DNA of 43,523 bases from a virus. The stretch lies in IMG/VR virus record IMGVR_UViG_3300042936_000932, positions 1-43,523 of that record; one strand, 5' to 3'. The translations under genes and the position numbers were made by a program. A model generated the notes under the pieces. It was given only the letters and a program-made list of their open reading frames with translations. It was not told the DNA's origin and ran no database searches. The number at the start of each line of letters is the position of its first letter. Positions within the stretch are counted from its first letter, which is position 1. This document shows, piece after piece, positions 8,303 through 16,957 of this stretch.

Positions 8303-9412
8303 TTAGGAATCGCTAGAGTTTGAGTCAGCGAACGCAATTGCGTCCTCTTCCTCCCACTGAATACCAAAACGTACGAATACGGTGTATTCAATAGTGTCCT
8401 TCTTAGGAACATACTGGCGGTTCACTGTGATGTCTCTCTGGAAACCCCATACACGGTTCTGTGGGAATGTAAGGTCTACATATCCTGCAGGGTAGTAAGG
8501 AACTTCCTGAACATCAATGCCTAGAACACGAGTAGTGCGAGCACCACCGAATGTCTGGCCCTGGCCGTCAAGGTAAGCCTGGGTATTAGCCTGGGTATTA
8601 CCGTTCTGACCTAGTGCCTCAGCAATTGCATCTGATAGGGTACCGTTGTTCTTAACAATTCCCTGGAATGCGTCTGTACCAGCATAGAACTTAAGATTGC
8701 TCTTAAGTGCACGGTACTTCCTTGGCAATGCAAGAATAATCTTCTGCATTACGTCTGGTGTCCATGCGTTGTCCGCAACTGTTACAACTGCTTCGTGTGC
8801 GTCTCCAGTAGTAGCCTTGTTAACAAATCCGTCCATGATGGATAGGAATGCGTCTGAGCCAGTGCCAGTACCGTTGATAGCTAGATCTTCGATGTCATTT
8901 GCAAATGCATTTGTCATCAAGCGAACTAGGTGATCTTCGAGAGCACCTCCTTCAACGTTGTCTTCTAGTGCTTCAGCTGAAACTTCCCAGTCCAGACGAA
9001 TTTTCTTGGTAGAAAGTTCGACCTTTGAGAATGTTGCACCTGTGTTTGTGTATACGGCATCAGCCTGAGCTGCTGCACGAATTACACGTTCGCCTACGTT
9101 AACTTTTTCAAGTTCCATAGAGTTGGCTCGCATAGTTACACGACGACCATCTTTGGCGAGAATAGTAGCGTCCCATACGTAGTCAATAAAACGACGTGCC
9201 TGTTCAGGGCGTAGGATACCACTTGCCGCATCACCCGAAGGATTTACGGCATTTGGACCACTTGTTACTCCTAGTGTTGCTGTTGGGATGTTGCCCAGTG
9301 TGTCTGCACCTGGGTCAGTTACACCACCAATTCCTCCAGACGCAAATGCTCCTTGGCCATTGACCTCGTTAGCACCAGTACCTGGATAGTTTTTAATAAT
9401 CTCTTCCGACAT
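8303..9412 (-). CDS. Major capsid protein (HK97 fold)
   Basis: A 369-residue protein. Residues about 1-60 are Gly/Ala/Asn rich and disordered. From residue 70 it has the pattern of HK97-fold capsids: RFIDYVWDATILAKDGRRVT (N-arm), EKVNVGERVIRAA (E-loop/spine region), STKKIRLDWEVSAEALEDN, NAFANDIEDLAINGTG (spine helix), and a C-terminal domain ending RFGIQWEEEDAIAFADS. The ATG at 9412 is chosen because AGGAGG precedes it by 8 bases; a GTG at 9421 would overlap that site. It is followed by a strong terminator and preceded by the protease/scaffold gene. Codon choice looks optimised relative to neighbours, consistent with high expression. Confidence 0.93.
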   Translation of the reverse strand: MSEEIIKNYPGTGANEVNGQGAFASGGIGGVTDPGADTLGNIPTATLGVTSGPNAVNPSGDAASGILRPEQARRFIDYVWDATILAKDGRRVTMRANSMELEKVNVGERVIRAAAQADAVYTNTGATFSKVELSTKKIRLDWEVSAEALEDNVEGGALEDHLVRLMTNAFANDIEDLAINGTGTGSDAFLSIMDGFVNKATTGDAHEAVVTVADNAWTPDVMQKIILALPRKYRALKSNLKFYAGTDAFQGIVKNNGTLSDAIAEALGQNGNTQANTQAYLDGQGQTFGGARTTRVLGIDVQEVPYYPAGYVDLTFPQNRVWGFQRDITVNRQYVPKKDTIEYTVFVRFGIQWEEEDAIAFADSNSSDS

Positions 9413-9437
9413 AATTGTCACCTCCTAGTGATTTTCT

Positions 9438-10043
9438 TTATTTGAATAGATCGGCAGTTTTGAGGAAACGTCCGCCCCATAGGGATTTCTGAACCTGTTG
9501 TGGTTCAGATTCCTGAACGATCTCGCCTAGATCGCCAGACTTGCGGAAAGCGGTATCTGCTTCTACTGCGTCTACCCTCTTTCCAAACTCATTAAACTGC
9601 CCCTTGGCCTCTGTTACCTCATTTTTTACAGAGTCAATTGACTTGTTTAGTGCAGATACCTGCTCGTGTAGAGCTTTTACGGTATTTGCTAGATCGCTAA
9701 AGGCTGATGTTAGAGTACCCTGAATTTCAGCAACTGCATCAGCAATTACTTCATTCGACTTAGATACCTGATCTACCTCTGTTACAGCTTCTGCCTTCAT
9801 TTCATCCTTAGACTTCATTTCTTCGTCTTCGTCCATGTCGTCAGATTTCTTTTCCTCATCCATGTGTCCAGACTTAATTGCTTCGTCTTCGTCCATGTCG
9901 TCAGATTTCTTGTCTTCTTCAATAGAATAAGACTTCTCTGCTGTATCTTCAGTTGGGGCATCTGCCTCTGGAGCGACCTGTGATTCTTCTACTACCTCGT
10001 CAGACTTCTCAACGATGTCTTCTGTGATTGTTTTTTTACTCAT
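9438..10043 (-). CDS. Nested in-frame scaffolding protein (internal start within the protease gene)
   Basis: Inside the protease gene, an ATG at 10043 (MSKKTITEDIVEKSDEVVEE) is preceded by AAGGAGGT, the strongest ribosome binding site in the region, 8 bases away. It would give a 201-residue product made of the acidic repeat region and the coiled coil, without the protease domain. This is the lambda C/Nu3 arrangement. The site is seen directly; production of the shorter protein is inferred. Confidence 0.6.
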   Translation of the reverse strand: MSKKTITEDIVEKSDEVVEESQVAPEADAPTEDTAEKSYSIEEDKKSDDMDEDEAIKSGHMDEEKKSDDMDEDEEMKSKDEMKAEAVTEVDQVSKSNEVIADAVAEIQGTLTSAFSDLANTVKALHEQVSALNKSIDSVKNEVTEAKGQFNEFGKRVDAVEADTAFRKSGDLGEIVQESEPQQVQKSLWGGRFLKTADLFK

Positions 10044-10802
10044 AGGACTTACCTCCTTCTTAATCTCAATTGTATTAATGCCTTTAGCACTATCAACCAA
10101 GAACTTTATCATATCTGTTTTTTCGTTATCGTCTTTCTCAACGAAACCTATGTTCTGCATTGGAGCACCAGATGTTGGGCTTTGCTCTGCTTCATTTTCT
10201 GACAACATGACTATGCCAGATTCTGCGTCCCAAAAGACATTTTCAATTGGGGTGTCTAAGCTTTCGCCCTTAATCATATCTACTCCGTTAACTTTTTCGA
10301 CGGATAAAACATTTGCAAACTGATTTGCTGGATTATCTACGAGAGACAATTCTACCAGATCATAGTCTTTAATTATTCGAATTTTTGAATCCATTTTTTC
10401 GTCATACCCGTCATCCCACTTGTTCATTTTTCCACCAATGGAAAAACCAGAAAGTGTGCCGTCCAAAACTTTTTCCCAGGTGTTCTGAGCACCCTTTGAA
10501 ATATATGTTGAGACATAAACACCAGAATAGAACTTCTTGGCTTCTGGGTCAAAATACTTGTCTTCTTTAAAAGAGATCATCTTTCCAACTGCTGTTGGCT
10601 GGTGCATTTCTCTGATGTTGCCACGAAACTTGGAGAAGGCCTTTACGCTGGCTTCTGTTGTAACTATGTCAGCCTGCTTGTCGATGTTATCAAGTGTGGC
10701 AAAGCCAGAGACAATACGTCTCTCTACGTCCACTTTACTGAACGGCATTGATAGGCGAACGTTGTCGCCCTCAGTGTCCCAATGGGCTTTTTGCATAGTC
10801 AT
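9438..10802 (-). CDS. XkdF-like prohead protease fused to scaffold-like C-terminus
   Basis: A 454-residue protein. Residues 10-185 match the XkdF-type phage serine protease: GFATLDNIDKQADIVTTEA, the likely catalytic His in IREMHQPTAVGKM, and the likely catalytic Ser in DGTLSGFSIGGKMNKWD, with DLVELSLVDNPANQFANVLS closing the domain. Residues 255-330 are very acidic and contain an imperfect repeat of KSDDMDEDE. Residues 345-415 form a predicted coiled coil, typical of scaffolding. It lies between portal and capsid. An in-frame internal start (see 10043) probably makes the scaffold separately. Confidence 0.85.
   Translation of the reverse strand: MTMQKAHWDTEGDNVRLSMPFSKVDVERRIVSGFATLDNIDKQADIVTTEASVKAFSKFRGNIREMHQPTAVGKMISFKEDKYFDPEAKKFYSGVYVSTYISKGAQNTWEKVLDGTLSGFSIGGKMNKWDDGYDEKMDSKIRIIKDYDLVELSLVDNPANQFANVLSVEKVNGVDMIKGESLDTPIENVFWDAESGIVMLSENEAEQSPTSGAPMQNIGFVEKDDNEKTDMIKFLVDSAKGINTIEIKKEVSPMSKKTITEDIVEKSDEVVEESQVAPEADAPTEDTAEKSYSIEEDKKSDDMDEDEAIKSGHMDEEKKSDDMDEDEEMKSKDEMKAEAVTEVDQVSKSNEVIADAVAEIQGTLTSAFSDLANTVKALHEQVSALNKSIDSVKNEVTEAKGQFNEFGKRVDAVEADTAFRKSGDLGEIVQESEPQQVQKSLWGGRFLKTADLFK
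9830..9915 (-). repeat. Imperfect direct repeat encoding acidic SDDMDEDE motifs
   Basis: About 25 bases (CGTCTTCGTCCATGTCGTCA and flanks) occur twice about 60 bases apart, with a more diverged copy between them. They encode KSDDMDEDE-type peptides in the scaffold part of the protease gene. Confidence 0.6.
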
Positions 10803-10811
10803 GTTATTTCA

Positions 10812-10817
10812 ATTATA
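10812..10817 (-). promoter_or_regulatory. -10 box upstream of protease/capsid genes
   Basis: TATAAT on the minus strand in the 47-base gap after the portal stop, nine bases before the ATG at 10802. It lacks the TG extension. It would give a leader of only a few bases. It probably drives protease, scaffold and capsid. Confidence 0.4.
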
Positions 10818-10849
10818 AGGCTCTTTTATGAAAAGTATCAAAAATGATG

Positions 10850-12481
10850 CTATTCTGAAGACCTTCCCTCTCCAGCTGGATTTCGTCCAGCCAAAGTGGC
10901 AGAGCTATCTGAAGAGTTATTGGCTCTTTCAGAATCTCTTTCTCTGTTCTGAGAGGTGTTAGCTCTTGCATCTGCGGCTTGCCTAGTAGACATTTCAAAT
11001 GGCTCATCGCCGTCTGGTCTCTGGGGTAGGCCAAGCTTTTCACGAGCTTCGTTGGGAACCATAATCTGAGTCTTTACATATCTTTCAAGGATCTGTGACT
11101 GAGCAATCTCGTCTGTCAGGGTTAGCTCATTAAACTTAAAGTCTAGAATATCAGTCTTTTCTCTAACAACCTTCTGGATCATCTTTTCTAGATTTGCCTG
11201 AGCTGGCCTTGCTACCTGCTCTTTAAACGTACGGTCTTGTGCTAAAGCAGCTGCAATGTTAGAAGCATCTCCTCCACCAATCTTTGACAATGGCACTTGG
11301 TGCGCAACTAGTATGTCATCTCTATTTCTAAGCCGATAGTCATTAAAGGAAGCCTCCTGAACGCCTGCCTCAATTGGCTCCATCTTGAACTCTACCTTAT
11401 TAGTATCAGTATCTGCTGGCAAAGGAATATAAAGGGTTCTGTGAGACTGACCCTTTAGGCTAGTCTGAAGGAACCTAAACATCTTGTCTTCTGCGTCAGA
11501 GGATAGCTTGGCTCCCTTTAGTGTTACGATATATCTTGGGACACCCTTGTTTCCAAAGTAATCGATGTTGTACTGAGAGGCCAACTGGTCTCCATGCAAA
11601 GATGAAATTGCAGACATAATATCTGGAACTCCATAGAATGTGTTTAGCGGTGAGTATTCTTTGTAGTGAATAATCTCATTTGGTCTTGGGTCTGCAGTAA
11701 TTGGGTTCTGATTCTTTGCCGCAAAGTTCTTAAAATAAACAACCTTTTGACCAATAATCTGAACATAGCCATCACGAAGTCTTCGAACTCTCATAGTTGT
11801 GGATGGTATGTGACCAAGGTAACCAATCTCACCAGTTACGGTTCTTCCAACCTCTAGGTAACCATTTCCAGTTGCCTGAACGTCTGTGTAAAACTTCATC
11901 ATTGTATTAGAGAAAGAGTCATCGCTATTCAGAGTTTCTAGCCATTCACGCATTTCAACTTTCGCTCTTTCAATACGCTTCCTGGCCTTGTCTGTTGCAG
12001 TTTCGCTAGTAGAAGCCTCAAGCTGCATCATGGTCCTTTTTGAAACCTGGAAGTCATATCCAAGGCCAACAATGTTTTCTACCTTTGCGTCAATTGCTGC
12101 ATGATTAGCAAAAGAAGTGTCGTAATAATTTGCAAGCTCATAAAGGTTCCATGGCGGAGTAATAACGTCAAACATTCCATATCCGTTATGGAATACTGAT
12201 CCAGGATTGATCTCTTTGGATCTTGCACCGTTTTGTCCAAAACTTGTAGCTAGAGCCCTATCCTGATATCCCTCGCTTAGGGTGTCTACTCCAGTAAAAG
12301 AAAGACTGTCGTATGCTTTTACAATACGATCAGAACGTCTTTTAAAATTTTTCTCTAGGCCGTAAAAACCTTTTAGATCATCCCATTTTTTGCTAAAGGG
12401 GTCTTGCTTCTTAAAAAGATCTTCTTCTTGCTCAGGCTCTGGGGTAAAGGCCTGTATTGGATACTGATACTCATCAGACAT
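10850..12481 (-). CDS. Portal protein
   Basis: A 543-residue protein. Motifs typical of SPP1/HK97-type portals are visible: NPGSVFHNGYGMFDVITPPW near residue 95, YYDTSFANHAAIDAKVENIV (residues ~115-135, wing), TGNGYLEVGRTVTGEIGYLG (~205-225), DPRPNEIIHYKEYSPLNTFY with GVPDIMSAI (~260-290), and DILVAHQVPLSKIGG in the stem region. The C-terminal 45 residues are polar and disordered. It forms the dodecameric DNA channel in the head vertex. It overlaps the next upstream gene by one base (TAATG). No terminase genes lie next to it in this window. Confidence 0.9.
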   Translation of the reverse strand: MSDEYQYPIQAFTPEPEQEEDLFKKQDPFSKKWDDLKGFYGLEKNFKRRSDRIVKAYDSLSFTGVDTLSEGYQDRALATSFGQNGARSKEINPGSVFHNGYGMFDVITPPWNLYELANYYDTSFANHAAIDAKVENIVGLGYDFQVSKRTMMQLEASTSETATDKARKRIERAKVEMREWLETLNSDDSFSNTMMKFYTDVQATGNGYLEVGRTVTGEIGYLGHIPSTTMRVRRLRDGYVQIIGQKVVYFKNFAAKNQNPITADPRPNEIIHYKEYSPLNTFYGVPDIMSAISSLHGDQLASQYNIDYFGNKGVPRYIVTLKGAKLSSDAEDKMFRFLQTSLKGQSHRTLYIPLPADTDTNKVEFKMEPIEAGVQEASFNDYRLRNRDDILVAHQVPLSKIGGGDASNIAAALAQDRTFKEQVARPAQANLEKMIQKVVREKTDILDFKFNELTLTDEIAQSQILERYVKTQIMVPNEAREKLGLPQRPDGDEPFEMSTRQAADARANTSQNRERDSERANNSSDSSATLAGRNPAGEGRSSE

Positions 12482-12852
12482 TAATACTCATCTCCATAAA
12501 GCTCTAGGGTTTTCTTTGCTGCCATAACAGCGCCAATGTCATTCATTGATGGAATTAGTCCTTGTTTCATTCTGTCTACCTGTTCGCTATATTCTTCATC
12601 GCTAATTCTTGATGTTCCTGGAAAAAACACGGGCGTTCCGTCGGGCTCACCGTGATAAGCAGCTGTTTGCTTTAGCTTAGCTATTTGATCTTTATCGCCC
12701 TTATTGGCTGGAATGTTTAAAATGTTGCCATTTCCATCAGTGAACCACTTTCCGTTAGATTTTTTCCAAACGTATACTCCCCAAGCATACCCAGTTTGCT
12801 CAACTAGGGTTACTTTTGCTTTACCAATTGCTTCTGCGAATTTGTCTTCCAT
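12481..12852 (-). CDS. Hypothetical protein upstream of portal
   Basis: A 123-residue protein of unknown function. Residues 12-50 look like a beta sheet (TLVEQTGYAWGVYVWKKSNG); residues 85-120 are helical and charged (DRMKQGLIPSMNDIGAVMAA). No motif is recognised. The ATG at 12852 is preferred over the in-frame GTG at 12858 because a TATACT -10 box lies seven bases before it, matching other leaderless starts here. The stop overlaps the portal start, so the two are translationally coupled. It could be a head maturation or small terminase-related protein, but nothing proves this. Confidence 0.65.
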   Translation of the reverse strand: MEDKFAEAIGKAKVTLVEQTGYAWGVYVWKKSNGKWFTDGNGNILNIPANKGDKDQIAKLKQTAAYHGEPDGTPVFFPGTSRISDEEYSEQVDRMKQGLIPSMNDIGAVMAAKKTLELYGDEY

Positions 12853-12859
12853 GACCACT

Positions 12860-12868
12860 AGTATACCA
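12860..12868 (-). promoter_or_regulatory. Leaderless extended -10 promoter for portal operon
   Basis: TGGTATACT on the minus strand (TG-N-TATACT); the box ends seven bases before the ATG at 12852. It overlaps the stop region of the preceding gene. Confidence 0.45.
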
Positions 12869-12870
12869 TA

Positions 12871-15800
12871 TTATACAGCAGGAAGGATACGGGTTTGCCA
12901 AGTAATTCCTTGATAGGCAGTATATTCATACTTATTTACTGTTAAAGGCACATCGTCATCAATAATTATCTTGTTTGTTCCAGTATAAGTTTTATAAATA
13001 TCTGATGGATTTACCCCAAAAATGTTTGACTGGCTTGCAATTAGAACACCATTCCAAGTAAAATCTTGATTCCAGAAGTTCCACTCTGTCAAATTAATCG
13101 AAGCCAGGAACCAGGATCTAAGGGTATTTCTTTGAATTTCTTGCAAGCTAGTTGCTTGATATTGAGAAATGTTATTGACTAATACCGATCCAGTAAACCT
13201 GAGTCCGCCAGGATAAGAGTCAAAGTCTAGGACTCTTGCAAAGGACACACCAAGGACTCCCCAGTCGCTCAGGGTAATAACTGGCTCCCTGACAAGGTTT
13301 CCGTTCCAGTAAAAAGCGATTCCATTTTCAAAATCACCAGTTTTAGCATTAATTCCATAGATACGTGCTCTTTTGCCACTAATGTCATTAGCAACAATAT
13401 AAAATTTTATATATGTATCCTTGCTCTCAATTTCAAATATTTGCTCTGGCTCTGAAGGAAAGCTCTCTTTTCCGTATCTAAGAAAAGCCTGCATGGCAAT
13501 AACCTTATAGCTATCAGCTACGTCTTTGTTGACTGGTACAGAAAAACCACGATTAACAAACTCATCGTAGTCCCCAACCTTTTCTATACCGCTATTTTTT
13601 GTGAGGTATAGGTATGGACTACTACCCTTATAAATTCTATAAGGATTTCTAGATTTGTAGTCAAAGTAAGATCCATATTTTAGATAAGGGAAAACTGGAG
13701 AACCAAACCTTGTGCCAACAGGGTTTGAAGACACCTCGTTAAAAGCCTGAGACGCATACTGCATTTTTTTAACCACTAAAGGATTAGAGATAATTCCTGG
13801 AACAGTCCACTCCAAATGAGTTACAAGAGAGACATCTGTAATTCTAATTCCTTTTGGAGGGTATATAATTGTTCCATCTACAACTTCATATTTTGTAGTT
13901 ATCCATTCTGATCCAGGAGAAACCACATTATTTTGAGATGCTGGCATTGTTGTAAAGTAAGAGTTTTTTGCAGACGGATTATTTTTTAAATATTGAAAAG
14001 ATACATAAGACTTAACCATGTTTTGAGAGGTATCGTACTGCCCGTTTTCAAAATTTTCTAATGCTGGATAGTCTATGTTAAATTGAACAAAGTCTACGTC
14101 ATAATATTTCTTATCTTGAATGTCGGAGACGTACTGTGCAAAATACGTTAGTGGTTGGTAATCTTCCCAATATCCGTCTATTGCAATATCCATTATTATA
14201 GTATTAAAGTTTATTTTTGGAATTAGGGTATAGCTTGCAGTAAAGTCTTTTATCGCATCAAAGGTCAGGGAGCTATAGGAATTCCAAGCTCCACCGTCTA
14301 ATTCGTCTGTAGGCAATAAGCTAGAGATTTCTCCTGCGTCATAAAAAGAGTCAACTATATGATCGTCAAAGTAGTTTTCATAATTAAAATAGGTTAGCAA
14401 CCCTTTTTCATCAAACAAGGGTGAAATTTTGCTTAGGCTTCTTTCACTACAAAATCCTACTTTGTATATTTTTCCAGAGAATGTGTTGCCGAACTCCTGG
14501 CTTCCTCCAACAAACAAAGAGAGCTGATTCTTGTTTCCAAAAAACGTTAATGCCTGATTGCCAAAGTATTCCGAGAATGACTGTATGTTAATACCTACAG
14601 ATAAGCTTTGTCCAGGAATAGCGGAGGCTTCTTGATATAGAGTTGTTAACGTTCCATCAAAGTATAGTTTGTAACACAAAGTTCCCGATTCAGTGTATAT
14701 TTCTAAATAGTTTGAGTTGCTGTTGTCCTGTATTTTAAAAAGTGTTTGTTTGGTTGATGGAAAAGATTCTGGGAGGCCAAATACACCAAAGAGCGCTTTT
14801 GCATCTTGTTTTATAACGTTCATGTTTTCAAAAAACAAATATCCATTTTTATTAACAAAACTTATAAAAGGATCTGCTTGCTGACCACTACTCTGATATA
14901 GGCTTTGGTACCAAGAGCTGATTGTTGAGTTGTCCTGAAACACTGCAACTGGAAGCTTACATTCTGGTACAGAAATTGAATCGTCAACTATGGACAGGTT
15001 CTCAACAATGCCCTGATTCCAACGACCAATATCTGGATAGCTATAGTTGCTAGTATAGTCTGCAAAAGCATAATCTATAAGTACGGATGTTCCTCCATAA
15101 GCGCTATTTGCATTTTCTGGAAACTCAACTGCTTGTCCATAGGCAAATCTTCTTTTTGCAACTACTGCTGGGACTAGGTACGAATAGATAGCTACACAGT
15201 CAATATCTAAGAATGGGACATTTGGCGAAGCGTAAAACCCTAGCCAGTCATTGTTTTTTTCTGCACCACCCTGAACGATTGTCTCTGGTGCCAAAGATAT
15301 ATCTTCTGTTGAATAATTTATTTCTATAACCTGTTCTCCGTTTATTAATAATGATGCGGAGTTTTCGATAATTTTAAAATCTAGAAGCATTGGCCTATAC
15401 CATTCTGTAATTGGATGAGCTCCAACAGAATCTCCTACTTTAATTTTTATGAAGGGACCATCTACATAAATTCCATCTTGTGATCCAATTGGACCAAATA
15501 TTCTTGTTGCCGTTGTTGCTTTAGAATCAACCCTTACCCACATTTCTGCAGTATATTCTCGATATCTACCAGATTCATTTAAAAATCCTTGTCCAGGAAT
15601 AATCAGGGATGGATCAGTGCCGTTTGGCAAAACTCTTGTCACATTTGACGATCCATAAACAATTGGAACTCCAGAATTTCTTGCAGTAAGGGACCCATTA
15701 TTGATAAAGTAGTACCCGTCCAAGTCTTGTAATCCATAAGAGCTTGCCGTAATTGCAGAATAGGTAAATGGAACATCGGAGGGTAGGGCTTGACCAAAAA

Positions 15801-16416
15801 CTCCAGAAGATATTGCTGAAAATTCTTCTGACCACTGCCCAAAAGTTACCCCATTGATATAAAATTTGTATGTGCTTGGATCTCCGCCAGCATTAGCATG
15901 AGTAATTCTTATTACAATTTTTATTGGATTTGCTGTTGCTGGGATTCCAAAAGTTTCCGATATTAATCCCCACCTACCATCAACCTGAGAGTCAAATTTT
16001 CTTAAAACTGGAGCAGCTAGTCCGTCATAAGTATAACCAATTTCATAGGAAAGAATGGTTGGGGTATCTGCAAAAACATAAGCTCCTATTGAAAAAGTTT
16101 CTAGAGAGCTATTCATTGCTAAGGGGCTAACCACTCCTGAACTTACTAATGTAATTACATTTGTTGTGTCTAATCCAAGAGTTGCTGTAACTGTTGTTAC
16201 TGAGGTGTCTGGGAGTGGCTCATTGAGTATTGTAGAGTTTACAGCTTTTGTACCGCCCGAGATCGTCCAGGCATCTAGGCTTGGAGATGCTTGATAGGCA
16301 TTTCTTTTAGAGTTTGTAATTAAAGATACATAGTCAGCCTGATCATCTAACGCCCACATCGCAATGGGATGTTCGCTAAAAATTTTTTCTGCATACAGAT
16401 TAGATGGGTTTACCAT
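12871..16416 (-). CDS. Large minor tail protein with concanavalin/LamG-like regions
   Basis: A 1181-residue protein beginning MVNPSNLYAEKIFSEHPIAM, an opening seen in large minor tail proteins of actinophages. It contains several regions with the make-up of concanavalin/LamG-type beta sandwiches (for example residues ~285-405 with YREYTAEMWVRVDSK, and SLLINGEQVIEINYS followed by NDWLGFYASPNVPF). It is rich in Tyr, Phe and Asn and has no long repeat. Such proteins sit at the tail tip and can bind surface glycans. The start lies six bases after a TAAAAT -10 box (leaderless). It is unusual in lying upstream of the portal rather than after the tape measure gene. Confidence 0.75.
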   Translation of the reverse strand: MVNPSNLYAEKIFSEHPIAMWALDDQADYVSLITNSKRNAYQASPSLDAWTISGGTKAVNSTILNEPLPDTSVTTVTATLGLDTTNVITLVSSGVVSPLAMNSSLETFSIGAYVFADTPTILSYEIGYTYDGLAAPVLRKFDSQVDGRWGLISETFGIPATANPIKIVIRITHANAGGDPSTYKFYINGVTFGQWSEEFSAISSGVFGQALPSDVPFTYSAITASSYGLQDLDGYYFINNGSLTARNSGVPIVYGSSNVTRVLPNGTDPSLIIPGQGFLNESGRYREYTAEMWVRVDSKATTATRIFGPIGSQDGIYVDGPFIKIKVGDSVGAHPITEWYRPMLLDFKIIENSASLLINGEQVIEINYSTEDISLAPETIVQGGAEKNNDWLGFYASPNVPFLDIDCVAIYSYLVPAVVAKRRFAYGQAVEFPENANSAYGGTSVLIDYAFADYTSNYSYPDIGRWNQGIVENLSIVDDSISVPECKLPVAVFQDNSTISSWYQSLYQSSGQQADPFISFVNKNGYLFFENMNVIKQDAKALFGVFGLPESFPSTKQTLFKIQDNSNSNYLEIYTESGTLCYKLYFDGTLTTLYQEASAIPGQSLSVGINIQSFSEYFGNQALTFFGNKNQLSLFVGGSQEFGNTFSGKIYKVGFCSERSLSKISPLFDEKGLLTYFNYENYFDDHIVDSFYDAGEISSLLPTDELDGGAWNSYSSLTFDAIKDFTASYTLIPKINFNTIIMDIAIDGYWEDYQPLTYFAQYVSDIQDKKYYDVDFVQFNIDYPALENFENGQYDTSQNMVKSYVSFQYLKNNPSAKNSYFTTMPASQNNVVSPGSEWITTKYEVVDGTIIYPPKGIRITDVSLVTHLEWTVPGIISNPLVVKKMQYASQAFNEVSSNPVGTRFGSPVFPYLKYGSYFDYKSRNPYRIYKGSSPYLYLTKNSGIEKVGDYDEFVNRGFSVPVNKDVADSYKVIAMQAFLRYGKESFPSEPEQIFEIESKDTYIKFYIVANDISGKRARIYGINAKTGDFENGIAFYWNGNLVREPVITLSDWGVLGVSFARVLDFDSYPGGLRFTGSVLVNNISQYQATSLQEIQRNTLRSWFLASINLTEWNFWNQDFTWNGVLIASQSNIFGVNPSDIYKTYTGTNKIIIDDDVPLTVNKYEYTAYQGITWQTRILPAV

Positions 16417-16422
16417 AAGTCT

Positions 16423-16431
16423 ATTTTAACA
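16423..16431 (-). promoter_or_regulatory. Leaderless extended -10 promoter for the large minor tail protein
   Basis: TGTTAAAAT on the minus strand; exactly six bases separate the box from the ATG at 16416. Confidence 0.5.
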
Positions 16432-16474
16432 CATTAAAGGGTTAAAGTTATAGGTTATTTTTAAATATTAGCTA

Positions 16475-16918
16475 TTAGCTTTCTTCTGGTGGAGAGAAGC
16501 TTTCTCCATCCCATGTCCACCAATAAGAGACATCTTCTGAAAAATCAGTTATATCCATTCCAATTACGGCACCCGTACTAAATGCAGCCTCAAAAGAATT
16601 TTTAAGCAGTGAAAGACTGTCCGTTAAGTCTAATACCATAAAAACCAATTTTTCTTTGTCAAGCAAAGCGTACCTTTTTTGATTTGAATTAGTCTCAAAA
16701 ATAATGCTATCCTCTGGGAGATGGGAGTTATCAAAGCTCTCGCCATTCCAAATTGATCCAATTGCTATATTTGGGATGCCGCTTATGTCTAGCCCTGTTG
16801 GCTCATTTAAAAAGCCATTTGACCATCTTAAAAAAACCTCATCTTCATAATTGCCTGCTATTGGCATAATGTGAAAAATTTCATTTTCTACTAAAAAAGC
16901 ATATCTTTTCTTTTCCAT
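16475..16918 (-). CDS. Hypothetical protein with tandem copies of a ~70-residue domain
   Basis: A 147-residue protein made of two similar halves. Each begins KRYAFLVENEIFHIM or KRYALLDKEKLVFMV and ends with a Trp-rich strand (GSIWNGESFDN or YWWTWDGESFSPPEE). The 89-residue protein at 34930-35199 contains one copy of the same domain (VFALVTDNEVFHKW ... GWTVDGDNFLPPE). The family is not recognised; linkage to adsorption genes suggests a structural or folding role. The start at 16918 is chosen over an ATG at 16927 that overlaps the TATAAT box. Confidence 0.7.
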   Translation of the reverse strand: MEKKRYAFLVENEIFHIMPIAGNYEDEVFLRWSNGFLNEPTGLDISGIPNIAIGSIWNGESFDNSHLPEDSIIFETNSNQKRYALLDKEKLVFMVLDLTDSLSLLKNSFEAAFSTGAVIGMDITDFSEDVSYWWTWDGESFSPPEES

Positions 16919-16925
16919 ATTAATC

Positions 16926-16931
16926 ATTATA
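16926..16931 (-). promoter_or_regulatory. Leaderless -10 promoter
   Basis: TATAAT on the minus strand, seven bases before the ATG at 16918; preceded by GGG rather than TGN. Confidence 0.4.
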
Positions 16932-16957
16932 CCCTAATCTATCTATAAGTTTTATAA

